Position numbers and translations under genes: made by a program. Below are positions 16,832-26,336 of a DNA stretch of 64,000 bases, piece after piece. Numbering within the stretch: the stretch's first letter is position 1; each line of letters opens with the position of its first letter. The notes beneath the pieces are model-generated. The model worked only from the letters and a program-made list of their open reading frames with translations. It was not told the origin of the DNA and made no database searches. Source of the stretch: Jeotgalibacillus soli (lineage in GTDB: Bacteria > Bacillota > Bacilli > Bacillales > Jeotgalibacillaceae); NCBI RefSeq assembly GCF_000829435.1, contig NZ_JXRP01000018.1:1-64000 (forward strand), read 5' to 3'.

Positions 16832-16919
16832 GTGTTTTACTTGTTTCAATTGCTGTGTTCTGGTAAAGTAAAAGAGTGTGCTTGCATGAATATTCATATT
16901 TTTGAAAGGGGAATACAAC

Positions 16920-17633
16920 ATGAAAAAAATGGATGCAAACGAAATTATTTCATACATACAGAATGCGAAAAAATCAACGCCTGTAAAAGTATATGTGAAG
17001 GGGGAAGACCTTCAAGGGATTAACTTCGGAGAGACTGCTCAATCATTTGTTTCTGACAATACTGGTGTTGTGTTTGGCGAATGGGCAGAGATCGCTGAAG
17101 CTCTTGAAGCAAACAAAGGTAAAATTACAGACTATGTGGTTGAAAATGATCGCAGAAACTCAGCAATTCCATTGCTTGATATGAAAAACATTAAAGCGCG
17201 AATTGAGCCAGGCGCAATTATTCGTGACCAAGTTGAAATTGGTGATAATGCTGTAATTATGATGGGTGCATCAATTAATATTGGTGCTGTGATCGGTGAA
17301 GGAACAATGATCGATATGAATGTTGTTCTTGGTGGTCGTGCAACAGTAGGGAAAAATTGCCACATTGGAGCAGGCTCTGTTCTTGCTGGTGTAATCGAGC
17401 CGCCTTCAGCTAAACCTGTAGTGGTGGAAGATGATGTAGTAATTGGTGCAAATGCAGTAGTATTAGAAGGTGTTACAGTAGGTAAAGGAGCGGTTGTAGC
17501 TGCGGGTGCGATTGTTATTGAAGATGTTCCTCCTTATACAGTTGTAGCTGGAACCCCTGCTCGTGTAATTAAAGAAATTGATGAAAAAACAAAATCAAAA
17601 ACAGAGATCAAACAAGAACTTCGTCAGCTTTAA
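16920..17633 (+). CDS. dapH: 2,3,4,5-tetrahydropyridine-2,6-dicarboxylate N-acetyltransferase DapH
   Basis: 237 residues. The N-terminal domain ([20 protein letters not shown]) is followed by left-handed parallel beta-helix hexapeptide repeats (about 85-210: [20 protein letters not shown] and onward). It matches B. subtilis YkuQ/DapH. It acetylates tetrahydrodipicolinate using acetyl-CoA, the first step of the acetylase branch to diaminopimelate. GAAAGGGG stands seven bases before the ATG at 16920; an upstream TTG is part of that region. It pairs with dapL 62 bp downstream across a hairpin. Confidence 0.94.
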   Translation: MKKMDANEIISYIQNAKKSTPVKVYVKGEDLQGINFGETAQSFVSDNTGVVFGEWAEIAEALEANKGKITDYVVENDRRNSAIPLLDMKNIKARIEPGAIIRDQVEIGDNAVIMMGASINIGAVIGEGTMIDMNVVLGGRATVGKNCHIGAGSVLAGVIEPPSAKPVVVEDDVVIGANAVVLEGVTVGKGAVVAAGAIVIEDVPPYTVVAGTPARVIKEIDEKTKSKTEIKQELRQL

Positions 17634-17642
17634 GAGGGTCTC

Positions 17643-17672
17643 AAAGCGCAGATTCATTTCTGCGCTTTTTTT
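17643..17672 (+). terminator. Hairpin with T tract between dapH and dapL
   Basis: AAAGCGCAGA and TCTGCGCTTT pair around TTCATT, followed by seven T residues. It looks like an intrinsic terminator yet sits between two genes of one pathway, so it may attenuate rather than end transcription. Confidence 0.8.
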
Positions 17673-17695
17673 GAACATATATTGGAGGGCTAATC

Positions 17696-18826
17696 GTGAG
17701 CACGTTTATTCATATTCGTCGTGATTTGCATAAAATCCCTGAGATTGGTTATCAGGAGTTTAAAACACAAAAATATTTGCTTAACTATATAAAGAGCCTG
17801 ACGCAGGACCGGATTGAGATAAAGACTTGGAAGACGGGGATTTTTGTTAAGGTTAACGGAACAGCACCTAAAAAAATGATCGGTTATCGCGCGGATATTG
17901 ATGGATTGCCGATTACTGAACAGAGCGGTGTCCCATTCCCATCAGAGCACCCTGGCTATATGCATGCCTGCGGCCATGATCTGCACATGAGCATTGCTTT
18001 AGGTATCCTTACTAACGTAGTTGAACAGCCGATAGAAGATGATGTATTAATGATTTTTCAACCAGCCGAGGAAGGTCCGGGAGGAGCAGAGCAAATGCTT
18101 GCTTCTGCTATTATGAAGGAATGGATGCCAAATGTGATAATCGGTCTTCACATTGCACCAGAATATAAGGTCGGAGAGGTTGCGACTAAACCTGGTCTGT
18201 TGTTTGCCAACACGACCGAGATTCATATTGAGCTAAAAGGAAAAGGAGGGCATGCAGCCTATCCTCATCATACACGTGATATGATTGTTGCTGGTGCCTC
18301 TCTTATTACACAGCTTCAAACCATTGTGGCTCGTAATGTAGACCCGCTAGACAGTGCAGTTGTGACGATTGGGAAACTAGAAGCTGGAACGGTTGGAAAC
18401 ATCATTGCAGAAACAGCTAAGCTTGATGGAACAATGCGTACATTAAATCCAGAAGCGATGGTTGAACTAAGGAGACGTGTTACAGCTATTGTTACAGGAA
18501 TTGAGCATGCATTTGAATGTGAAGCTTCACTGGACTTTGGTCAGCCGTATTATCAGGTCTATAATGATGAAAAATTGACTAATACGTTTATGAAATATGT
18601 AGAGCAATATCCGGATGTTCAATTAATTCACTGTCGTGAATCAATGACAGGAGAGGATTTTGGTTATTTCCTTAAAGATATACCAGGTTTTATGTTTTGG
18701 CTGGGAGTAGAGTCTGAATACGGTCTCCACCATGCAAAGCTGAATCCAGATGAAGAATCAATTAATGTTGCGATTGATCTTATTTCGAGCTTCTTACGTT
18801 CTAAGCATTATGAAAAAACCGAATAG
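17696..18826 (+). CDS. dapL: N-acetyldiaminopimelate deacetylase DapL
   Basis: 376 residues of the M20D amidohydrolase family. Metal-binding motifs are visible: HACGHDLHM (about residue 90), EEGPGG and the C-terminal GLHHAKLN. A lid/dimerisation domain ([10 protein letters not shown]) sits in the middle. It matches B. subtilis YkuR/DapL, which releases acetate from N-acetyl-LL-diaminopimelate in the last acetylase-branch step. The GTG start follows TTGGAGGG. The stop codon TAG lies within the left arm of the following terminator. Confidence 0.92.
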   Translation: MSTFIHIRRDLHKIPEIGYQEFKTQKYLLNYIKSLTQDRIEIKTWKTGIFVKVNGTAPKKMIGYRADIDGLPITEQSGVPFPSEHPGYMHACGHDLHMSIALGILTNVVEQPIEDDVLMIFQPAEEGPGGAEQMLASAIMKEWMPNVIIGLHIAPEYKVGEVATKPGLLFANTTEIHIELKGKGGHAAYPHHTRDMIVAGASLITQLQTIVARNVDPLDSAVVTIGKLEAGTVGNIIAETAKLDGTMRTLNPEAMVELRRRVTAIVTGIEHAFECEASLDFGQPYYQVYNDEKLTNTFMKYVEQYPDVQLIHCRESMTGEDFGYFLKDIPGFMFWLGVESEYGLHHAKLNPDEESINVAIDLISSFLRSKHYEKTE

Positions 18827-18845
18827 CCTAGCTATTCGGTTTTTG
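18815..18845. terminator. Terminator between dapL and the MscS gene
   Basis: AAAACCGAATAGC and GCTATTCGGTTTT with a three-base loop, with A runs before and T runs after; usable from both sides. Confidence 0.88.
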
Positions 18846-18848
18846 TTG

Positions 18849-19712
18849 TCATGCTTCTTTTTTCTCAAGATATACTTGATGAGGAAAAGGAATTTCAATT
18901 CCATTCTCTTCTAGCGCTTCCTTTAATGATTTTCGCAGTTCACGCTCAACGCTCCATTGCGCCATATTTTCTGTTTGAGCGATAATTCGTAAAACTACAT
19001 CTGATGAACCGAGCTGCTGTACACCGATCACATTGGGTCCATCGATAATTTGATGATTATTTGCGGCTGCCTTATCACATGCTTCTTGCAGCACTTTCGT
19101 CGCTTGATCAATATCATCATCGTAGGATATACCGATGTCGATGAGTGCCCTCATATTGCCTCTTGAATGATTGCTCATGCTTGTAATTTCTCTGTTGGGT
19201 ACAAAGTGAAGCGTGCCATCAAATCCTCGTATCTTAGTCTGTCGAAGTCCCACTGACTCGCAAATTCCAGAGAATTCTCCTGTCGTGATATAATCTCCTA
19301 CATCAATTTGTTTTTCCAGTAAAATAAAAAACCCCGTGACTACATCACTTACAAGACCCTGTGCACCAAATCCTACAGCCAATCCAATGATGCCAGCGCC
19401 TGCGATAAGTGCTGTTACATCATAATTAAATACCTGCAGGACGGTGACGATGAGGATAAACAAGAGTGCATATCCAAAAACGTTTTTTGTTAAGCTTTCT
19501 AATGTTTTGGCTCTGCCGGGAGACACATTTTTCTTGGATTGATAGTTTGTAAATGTTTGAGACAGTATTCGATTTCCAAGTCCTTTTACCAGCAAATACG
19601 CCAAGATAAGTCCAATAATCTTTACCAAGCCAATGCCAAGGGCAATTAATAGGGAACCCCACTCATATTCTATTAATCTTGTACTAATAACGCTAAAATT
19701 TACGATCATCAT
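18849..19712 (-). CDS. ykuT: MscS-family mechanosensitive channel YkuT
   Basis: 287 residues with three N-terminal membrane helices. The third carries the glycine/alanine-rich pore sequence AGAGIIGLAVGFGAQGLVSD, then the MscS beta domain begins at VGDYITTGEFSG. It is a small-conductance channel opening under hypo-osmotic stress. It corresponds to B. subtilis YkuT, downstream of dapL there as well. The start is ATG 19712 or 19709, behind AAGGTGG. The gene faces dapL across a shared terminator. Confidence 0.88.
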   Translation of the reverse strand: MMIVNFSVISTRLIEYEWGSLLIALGIGLVKIIGLILAYLLVKGLGNRILSQTFTNYQSKKNVSPGRAKTLESLTKNVFGYALLFILIVTVLQVFNYDVTALIAGAGIIGLAVGFGAQGLVSDVVTGFFILLEKQIDVGDYITTGEFSGICESVGLRQTKIRGFDGTLHFVPNREITSMSNHSRGNMRALIDIGISYDDDIDQATKVLQEACDKAAANNHQIIDGPNVIGVQQLGSSDVVLRIIAQTENMAQWSVERELRKSLKEALEENGIEIPFPHQVYLEKKEA

Positions 19713-19819
19713 AAAAAAACCACCTTTCTGTTAAATCATTCACCATTCGAGTTGATGGGCACTTTATTTAATTCCCTTGCTGTAAAAGATGAAACGTAAG
19801 GAGTGTAATTCATATGAAT

Positions 19820-19851
19820 GAAAATAGATCCGTCGGATGACGGATCTATTT
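19820..19851. other. Hairpin in the ykuT/ABC-exporter intergenic region
   Basis: AATAGATCCGTC and GACGGATCTATT form a 12-13 bp perfect stem around GGAT. It lies upstream of both divergent genes, so it is not a terminator of either; its role is not evident. Confidence 0.45.
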
Positions 19852-19927
19852 CCTTAAATCGATTTATATACTAGTTATTAGAAAAAAGTGAGTATTTTGT
19901 ATTCGGGGAAAATTCAAAAAATGGTGG

Positions 19928-19954
19928 TAATATATTTCGAAACCCGATATATTA
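19928..19954 (+). promoter_or_regulatory. Palindrome upstream of ABC exporter, candidate operator
   Basis: TAATATAT and ATATATTA form a perfect 8-bp inverted repeat around TTCGAAACCCG, 35 bp before the first exporter gene. Palindromes of this kind often bind a MarR, TetR or PadR repressor, but no regulator gene is adjacent. Confidence 0.4.
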
Positions 19955-19988
19955 AATACTATGCCTTAGCTTTGGGAGGGGGAAAGAA

Positions 19989-21743
19989 ATGGATGTTTTT
20001 AAGAAATTAAAGGGGTTTTATTTCCCACATAGGCGCTATTTTATCGTTTCTATCATTTTTTTATTTGTCATGACAGCCATAACTGTTATTTATCCAATCA
20101 TTCTTCAAATAACAATCGATGAAGTAGTGATGGAAGGAAGGTATGGGTTAGTACCTTATTTAGCTTTTGGCTTTGTCGGAATAATGGCGATTAAGGGAAT
20201 TGCAACCTATATCTCACAATATAATGGCGATTTGTTTGGAATTGTTTCTGTATACAATTTGCGAAATGAATTATACAGAAAGCTTCAGCGACTTCCTTTT
20301 AAATACTATGACAATGCAAAAACCGGTGATCTAATGTCACGATTAACGGCTGATGTAGAAGGATTTCGTTTCTTCTTATCATTTGGCTTCGCCGAGCTCA
20401 TTCGCCTTGTTCTGCTTCTTGTCGTTACCACAGGGGTCATGCTTTATTATTCGGTCTCTTTAACGATTATAACGATGATATCGATTCCCTTTCTTGCTGT
20501 AGTTGTCTATCGCTTTGATAAAAAAGTGCACCCGGCTTTTCGTGGAGTACGTCAATCATTTGGACGGCTGAATACAAATGTGCAAGAAAATATTAGTGGT
20601 ATTAACACCGTAAAATCTTTATCAAGAGAAGAATATCAAATAAGAAAATTCAATTCATCAAACCGTGATTACAAGGATAAATATATTTTCACTGCAGATA
20701 TATGGGCTAAATACTTTCCGCTAATGGAGTTTCTGGGAAATTTAAGCATTATTTTAATGCTTGGCTATGGAGGCTACCTCGTTATTAATGAAACATTGAC
20801 GCATGGAGAGCTTGTAGCATTCTACAGCCTTGTCGGCTTTATTATTTGGCCAATTATGAACCTGGGCTTTACTATCAATCAATTTTCTCAGTCAAAAGCT
20901 TCAGGGGAACGTTTATTGGAAGTGCTTGAAGCGGATGAACCAATCCGTGATACAGAAAATTCCGTTCATATGAAAAATATAAAAGGAGAAGTGGTGTTTC
21001 AAAACGTTACGCTCCAGTATACGGAAGTGGATGAAAAGGCGTTATATCGTGTATCATTTCGTGCCAAACCAGGAAAGACAATCGGCCTCATTGGACCTAC
21101 TGGTTCCGGTAAAACAAGTGTCACACAGTTGATGACACGCTTTTATGAGGCGACTGAAGGTAAGGTAACGATCGATGGAGTAGATGTCCAGGATTATACG
21201 CTTTCATCCTTAAGAAAAAATGTAGGGTTCGTACTTCAAGAATCGTTCCTATTCTCATCCACAATAAAATCCAATATTGCCTATGGGCGTCCAGATATTC
21301 CTTTTGATAAAATTGTCGAATCGGCAAAACATGCTCAAGCACATGATTTTATTATGGAGCTGCCAAATGGGTATGACACGATGCTTGGCGAAAGGGGCCT
21401 AGGATTGTCAGGAGGTCAGAAGCAACGAATTGCGATTGCGCGTGCGATTTGTTTAGATCCAAGCATTCTGATCATGGATGATGCAACGAGTGCCGTTGAT
21501 ATGCAAACGGAATTCAAAATTCAACAAGAGCTTCAAAAAGTGATGAAAGGGAGAACCACTTTTATTATTGCGCATAGAATTTCATCATTAAAGCATGCTG
21601 ATGAGATATTAGTACTGGACAATGGCCGAGTGGTTCAAAAGGGAACCCATCATACTCTAATTAATGAAAAGGGCTTATATAGAAGAATTTATGATATTCA
21701 GTTCAGGGATCAAAAACAAATTTTACAGGCACAGCAGGGATGA
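19989..21743 (+). CDS. Heterodimeric ABC exporter, half-transporter A
   Basis: 584 residues: a six-helix type IV exporter membrane domain (about 1-320) and a nucleotide-binding domain (about 340-570). Walker A is GPTGSGKTS, the signature is the canonical LSGGQ, but the Walker B end reads LIMDDATS, so the catalytic glutamate is replaced by aspartate. Together with the next gene this gives one degenerate and one active ATP site, as in BmrCD, LmrCD or TM287/288. The substrate is unknown; YknU/YfiB-like drug or lipid exporters are the nearest types. GGAGGGGG precedes the ATG. Confidence 0.85.
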   Translation: MDVFKKLKGFYFPHRRYFIVSIIFLFVMTAITVIYPIILQITIDEVVMEGRYGLVPYLAFGFVGIMAIKGIATYISQYNGDLFGIVSVYNLRNELYRKLQRLPFKYYDNAKTGDLMSRLTADVEGFRFFLSFGFAELIRLVLLLVVTTGVMLYYSVSLTIITMISIPFLAVVVYRFDKKVHPAFRGVRQSFGRLNTNVQENISGINTVKSLSREEYQIRKFNSSNRDYKDKYIFTADIWAKYFPLMEFLGNLSIILMLGYGGYLVINETLTHGELVAFYSLVGFIIWPIMNLGFTINQFSQSKASGERLLEVLEADEPIRDTENSVHMKNIKGEVVFQNVTLQYTEVDEKALYRVSFRAKPGKTIGLIGPTGSGKTSVTQLMTRFYEATEGKVTIDGVDVQDYTLSSLRKNVGFVLQESFLFSSTIKSNIAYGRPDIPFDKIVESAKHAQAHDFIMELPNGYDTMLGERGLGLSGGQKQRIAIARAICLDPSILIMDDATSAVDMQTEFKIQQELQKVMKGRTTFIIAHRISSLKHADEILVLDNGRVVQKGTHHTLINEKGLYRRIYDIQFRDQKQILQAQQG

Positions 21744-21757
21744 GGTGAAATCACTAG

Positions 21758-23578
21758 ATGGAAAAGCAATCTGCAAGTAAACGGGTAATGAACCGATTTC
21801 AGTATTCTACAGATCAAGTAATTGAAAAACCTTTTAATTGGCAACAGCTTTGGAGGCTTTTAACCTATTTAAAACCATATTCCAAAAAATTATTACCGTT
21901 ATCAATCGTTATGGTTTTATTAACAACAGCAGTTCGTCTTGTCGTACCGATTTTAATCGGGATCTATGTAATCGATCGGGCTATTGAAAATCAGGACATC
22001 AACCTTTTGATGATATTGGTAGGCATGATCACTGCGCTATATTTGACTAATTATGCAGCAAATATTTACCGGATAAAATGGATGAATATCCTGGGTCAGA
22101 GCGTTATCTATGATTTAAGAAAGCACTTATTTACCCATGTTCAATGGTTAAGTAATCGCTTTTTTGATCAGCGGTCTGCAGGGTCAATACTTGTCCGAAT
22201 TATGAATGACATTAATTCGCTGCAAGAGCTTTTTACAAATGGGGTTATCAATCTCCTTATGGACGCTCTCATGCTTGTTGGGATATTTATTATCCTCTTT
22301 ACCATAAGTCCTGAGCTTGCTCTTGCCGTAATGATCATCTTACCGCTTATGTTTTTGATTTCAACTCAGCTTCGCAGGAAAATTCGCCGCTCTTGGCAAA
22401 CGGTTCGACTTAAACAATCAAAGCTTAACTCTCATTTAAATGAGAGCTTGCAAGGCATACGCGTCACACAGTCGTTTACACAAGAGCCTGAAAATGCTCA
22501 GTTTTTTGATGGGGTTAATACGGAGACCTTTGAAAGCTGGCGTGATGCAACAAAGAAAAATGCTGCATTTAGACCGCTAGTTGAAATGACCAATGCCGTT
22601 GGCACAGCCGTATTAATATGGTATGGTGCCACATTGATTCAAAATGGAAGCTTGAATTTAGGAGAATTTGTTGCATTTGCCTTTTATTTAGGCATGTTTT
22701 GGGAACCTATTTCCCGTTTAGGTATGGTTTATAATCAGCTTCTAATGGGGATGGCTTCATCAGAACGAATTTTTGAGTTTCTGGATGAGAAGCCAAATGT
22801 TGAAGAGAAAAAAAATGCAAAAGAGCTTAAGCAAATTAAAGGAGACATTGCTTTTGACAATGTGGACTTTGCCTATTCAAATGATCGTAAGGCATTAGAT
22901 GGAATCACGATCAATATTAAAGCAGGAGAAACGATTGCTCTTGTCGGTCACACTGGATCAGGTAAAACAACCATTGCGAATATGATTACTCGTTTTTATG
23001 ACCCAACAGCAGGAAGCATAAAGATGGACGGAATGGATTTAAGAGACGTTTCGTTAAGAACATTGCGATCGCAGATAAGTATCGTTTTGCAGGATACGTT
23101 TATTTTTTCCGGGACAATTAAAGAAAATATTCGTTTCGGTCATCCAAATGCAACAGATAAACAAATTATTGCTGCATCAAAAGCCATTGGTGCAAATACC
23201 TTTATTGATAAATTGCCAAATGGCTATGACACAGAAGTAGAGGAACGGGGCAATATTTTATCTGTTGGTGAACGCCAGCTGCTGTCCTTTGTAAGAGCGT
23301 TGCTGGCTGATCCACGAATCATTATTTTGGATGAAGCTACAGCATCAATAGATACGGAGACAGAGGTACAAATTCAACGTGCGTTAAATAAACTGCTGCA
23401 TGGCAGAACTGCGATCATTATTGCTCACCGGTTGTCTACAATACGTGATGCAGATCGCATTTATGTTCTTGATCACGGCAGATTGATGGAATCAGGCAGT
23501 CATGATGAGCTGATGAGAAAACGGGGCATTTACCAGAGGTTAGTGAAATCTCAATTTAATATGCTTGAAGCGTTATGA
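21758..23578 (+). CDS. Heterodimeric ABC exporter, half-transporter B
   Basis: 606 residues with the same membrane and nucleotide-binding layout as its partner, 14 bp downstream and certainly cotranscribed. Walker A is GHTGSGKTT, Walker B ends ILDEATA with the catalytic glutamate present, and the H-loop is IAHRLST. The signature, however, is LSVGE instead of LSGGQ. Its own signature therefore completes the degenerate site with the partner's DD Walker B, while its DE Walker B pairs with the partner's intact LSGGQ. This complementary arrangement is the hallmark of asymmetric exporters. GGTGAAATC lies upstream of the ATG. Confidence 0.86.
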   Translation: MEKQSASKRVMNRFQYSTDQVIEKPFNWQQLWRLLTYLKPYSKKLLPLSIVMVLLTTAVRLVVPILIGIYVIDRAIENQDINLLMILVGMITALYLTNYAANIYRIKWMNILGQSVIYDLRKHLFTHVQWLSNRFFDQRSAGSILVRIMNDINSLQELFTNGVINLLMDALMLVGIFIILFTISPELALAVMIILPLMFLISTQLRRKIRRSWQTVRLKQSKLNSHLNESLQGIRVTQSFTQEPENAQFFDGVNTETFESWRDATKKNAAFRPLVEMTNAVGTAVLIWYGATLIQNGSLNLGEFVAFAFYLGMFWEPISRLGMVYNQLLMGMASSERIFEFLDEKPNVEEKKNAKELKQIKGDIAFDNVDFAYSNDRKALDGITINIKAGETIALVGHTGSGKTTIANMITRFYDPTAGSIKMDGMDLRDVSLRTLRSQISIVLQDTFIFSGTIKENIRFGHPNATDKQIIAASKAIGANTFIDKLPNGYDTEVEERGNILSVGERQLLSFVRALLADPRIIILDEATASIDTETEVQIQRALNKLLHGRTAIIIAHRLSTIRDADRIYVLDHGRLMESGSHDELMRKRGIYQRLVKSQFNMLEAL

Positions 23579-23589
23579 TATAAAAAATT

Positions 23590-23634
23590 AAAACCTTTGT
23601 GTCCGGTCTATACGGATCATACACAAAGGTTTTT
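23590..23634 (+). terminator. Terminator after the ABC exporter operon
   Basis: AAAACCTTTGTGT and ACACAAAGGTTTT pair across an 18-base loop that itself contains CCG...CGG. TTTT follows. Confidence 0.85.
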
Positions 23635-23705
23635 CTGATTTTTATTAACAAACGCAGTAACGGTACATAGTAAAGCTAGAGAGAGGGATCCATATACGGA
23701 ATACT

Positions 23706-23723
23706 TTGTGATGTTTGTCACAA
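23706..23723 (+). promoter_or_regulatory. Rex-type operator upstream of the bd oxidase genes
   Basis: TTGTGATGTTTGTCACAA has the exact arms TTGTGA and TCACAA at the six-base spacing of the Rex consensus. A further TCACAAA half-site occurs about 30 bp downstream, and TATAAT-like boxes lie at 23764 and 23787. Rex senses the NADH/NAD ratio and in Bacillus represses cydABCD and fermentation genes. Confidence 0.7.
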
Positions 23724-23834
23724 AAAATTCATGTTCAATACATCACAAACTAGCTATTTATTTTATAATATGGTCATTAGAGTGGTATAGTAAAGCTAAT
23801 ATAATTTGTGTTTGATTATTGGGAGGGGATCTCA

Positions 23835-25175
23835 TTGGAATTTGATAGCGTCATGCTCAGTCGCTTGTTGACAGCGACAACCCTTTTATTTCATGTGATA
23901 TTTGCAACAATTGGGGTTGGAGTGCCGATTATGATCGCAATTGCTGAGTTCTTAGGAATAAAGCGAAAAGACCCGCACTACTTGCTGCTTGCACGAAGAT
24001 GGGCACGCGGCTATACCATTACAGTTGCCGTTGGAGTTGTCACAGGGACTGCAATAGCACTTCAGCTTTCCCTATTATGGCCTAGCTTTATGCAGGTAGC
24101 AGGGCAAGTTATTGCTTTGCCATTATTTATGGAAACATTTGCTTTTTTCTTCGAGGCTATTTTTCTTGGGATTTATTTATATACATGGGATCGTTTTAAA
24201 AATCGTTGGATGCATTTTCTTTTAACGATTCCGATCGTACTTGGATCATTTATGTCAGCCTTTTTTATTACGACAGTAAATGCGTTTATGAATACACCTC
24301 AAGGTTTTGAAATTGTGAATGGTGAAACAGTTAATATTGATCCATTAGCTGCGATGTTTAATCCTGCAACACCAGTTAAAGTATTTCACGTCGTAGCTTC
24401 AAGCTATATGACAATTGCCTTAATTTTAGCAGCAATTGCAGCCTTTACATTATTACGTAATAAAGGGTCGATTTATCATAAAAAAGCGTTGCGGTTAACA
24501 ATGATCAGTGCACTGATATTCACAGCTGCTACGACATTTGCCGGTGATTTATCTGCTAAATTTCTAGCTGAGAATCAACCAGAAAAACTTGCTGCTGCTG
24601 AATGGCATTTTGAAACAGAAACGAATGCGGATCTCGTCATGTTTGGAACGATTGATGAGAATGGAGAAATAAGCAATGCAATTCGGATTCCAAGTGCATT
24701 AAGCTTTTTGGCTGGAAACTCATTTGATACGGAAGTAATAGGTTTAAATGAATTTCCAGAGGACGAACGTCCGCCGTTATGGATTCATTATATGTTTGAT
24801 TTAATGGTGAGCATTGGAATGTACTCACTCTTTATCAGTGGTTTGTTTGTATTATTTATGATAGTGAAGCGATTTAATGAATGGAATAAACCGCTTTTAT
24901 GGGGAATTGTCGCAAGTGGTCCATTGGCGATGCTTGCAGTTGAGTTCGGATGGATTTATGCGGAAGTTGGAAGGCAGCCGTGGATTTTAAGAGGCTATAT
25001 GAAGGTCGGAGAAGCAGCAACAACGAGTACGGATGTGGGAGTGGCTCTCGCGCTATTTATTGGATTATATGCGTTCCTCGCGTTCTTCTGTGTAACCGTA
25101 TTGATAAAAATGTTTAAAAACAAACCAGCTGAAGCCGAGCTGGAGCAACGTTTTCCTAAAGGAACAATCGATTAA
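23835..25175 (+). CDS. ythA: Cytochrome bd-type quinol oxidase subunit I (CydA/YthA-like)
   Basis: About 446 residues with nine hydrophobic helices. Helix 1 holds a conserved histidine (LLFHVIFATIGVG) that ligates the high-spin heme, and a later helix has FHVVASSYM with the second heme histidine. The Q-loop is short, as in the cyanide-insensitive (CIO) branch to which B. subtilis YthA belongs. The complex reduces oxygen with menaquinol without pumping protons. The TTG at 23835 is chosen because GGGAGGGG sits eight bases before it; the frame is open back to a GTG at 23808 that lies before the ribosome site. Confidence 0.86.
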   Translation: MEFDSVMLSRLLTATTLLFHVIFATIGVGVPIMIAIAEFLGIKRKDPHYLLLARRWARGYTITVAVGVVTGTAIALQLSLLWPSFMQVAGQVIALPLFMETFAFFFEAIFLGIYLYTWDRFKNRWMHFLLTIPIVLGSFMSAFFITTVNAFMNTPQGFEIVNGETVNIDPLAAMFNPATPVKVFHVVASSYMTIALILAAIAAFTLLRNKGSIYHKKALRLTMISALIFTAATTFAGDLSAKFLAENQPEKLAAAEWHFETETNADLVMFGTIDENGEISNAIRIPSALSFLAGNSFDTEVIGLNEFPEDERPPLWIHYMFDLMVSIGMYSLFISGLFVLFMIVKRFNEWNKPLLWGIVASGPLAMLAVEFGWIYAEVGRQPWILRGYMKVGEAATTSTDVGVALALFIGLYAFLAFFCVTVLIKMFKNKPAEAELEQRFPKGTID

Positions 25176-25235
25176 CATCATTCATAAGGGTGAGGTGATT
25201 CCTTACCCTGTGATTTGACAAGGAGGGAAAATGGA

Positions 25236-26249
25236 ATGAGCTTAGAGATAGTAGGAATTACCGTCCTTTGGACTTTTTTATATGGATACCTTATCGTTGC
25301 CTCCATTGATTTTGGTGCTGGTTTCTTCGCTTATTATGCAAGAGTATCAAAGCAAGAACACATTATGAGTAAATTGATCAGCCGCTATTTGTCACCTGTT
25401 TGGGAAGTAACAAATGTCTTTTTCGTCTTTTTCTTCGTTGGTCTAGTTGGGTTTTATCCGGATACGGCCTACTATTATGGTACGGCATTATTAATACCAG
25501 GGAGTATTGCGATTATTCTACTGGCCATTCGAGGATCATTTTATGCTTTTGGCAACTATGGATCAAAAAACAGCTCCTTCTATCTATTTTTATATGGTGC
25601 CACAGGGTTGCTAATACCAGCTTCTTTATCGACAGCACTGACGATCTCAGAAGGTGGATTTTTGGATGTGAAAAATGATAACGTTGTGTTCTTAGCACAA
25701 GAACTGTTTACAAGTCCTTATTCATGGAGCGTTGTCGTGCTTGCCATTGTTTCGGTTCTTTACATTAGTGCAAGCTTTTTAACGTTTTATGCTGATCGTG
25801 CTGAAGACTCACAGTCACGCAGTATTATGCGTAAATTCTCCTTATTCTGGAGTGCTCCGACGATATTGGCCAGTTTAATGGTTTTCGTCGCTTTAAGGGA
25901 ACATAATCCGGTGCATTTTGAAAAAATGCTAGGTCTTTGGTGGATGTTTGCGTTGTCCTTACTGTTCTTTTTTATCGCAGTATGGTTTGTGTATCAACAG
26001 AAAAATTATGGTATTGCATTTATCATGGTAATGCTGCAATTTTTCTTTGCATTCTTTGGTTATGGAGCATCACATTTACCGTATATTTTATACCCGTATA
26101 TAACAATTCAAGGCAGTGTAGTAAACGAAGCAATGGGTACAGCTCTCGTAATTGTTTTTATTGCAGGTTTTCTCTTGCTCATTCCATCGCTGTTCTTGCT
26201 GATGCGTTTATTCCTATTCGATGCGGATTATATCAAAGGAAAAAAATAG
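25236..26249 (+). CDS. ythB: Cytochrome bd-type quinol oxidase subunit II (CydB/YthB-like)
   Basis: About 337 residues and eight to nine hydrophobic helices; the N-terminus (LWTFLYGYLIVASIDFGAGFF) corresponds to the CydB family FxxDFG region. It pairs with subunit I 60 bp upstream. The start at ATG 25236 follows AAGGAGGG; the in-frame TTG at 25215 overlaps that site. No cydC or cydD assembly genes follow, as with B. subtilis ythAB. Confidence 0.85.
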   Translation: MSLEIVGITVLWTFLYGYLIVASIDFGAGFFAYYARVSKQEHIMSKLISRYLSPVWEVTNVFFVFFFVGLVGFYPDTAYYYGTALLIPGSIAIILLAIRGSFYAFGNYGSKNSSFYLFLYGATGLLIPASLSTALTISEGGFLDVKNDNVVFLAQELFTSPYSWSVVVLAIVSVLYISASFLTFYADRAEDSQSRSIMRKFSLFWSAPTILASLMVFVALREHNPVHFEKMLGLWWMFALSLLFFFIAVWFVYQQKNYGIAFIMVMLQFFFAFFGYGASHLPYILYPYITIQGSVVNEAMGTALVIVFIAGFLLLIPSLFLLMRLFLFDADYIKGKK

Positions 26250-26336
26250 CGGATACTACTCGACTATGCGTCATTAAAAATTATGGTGTGGTAAAATAGT
26301 GCATAGGATCACTATGATGCAAGTGGAGGTAGCGAT

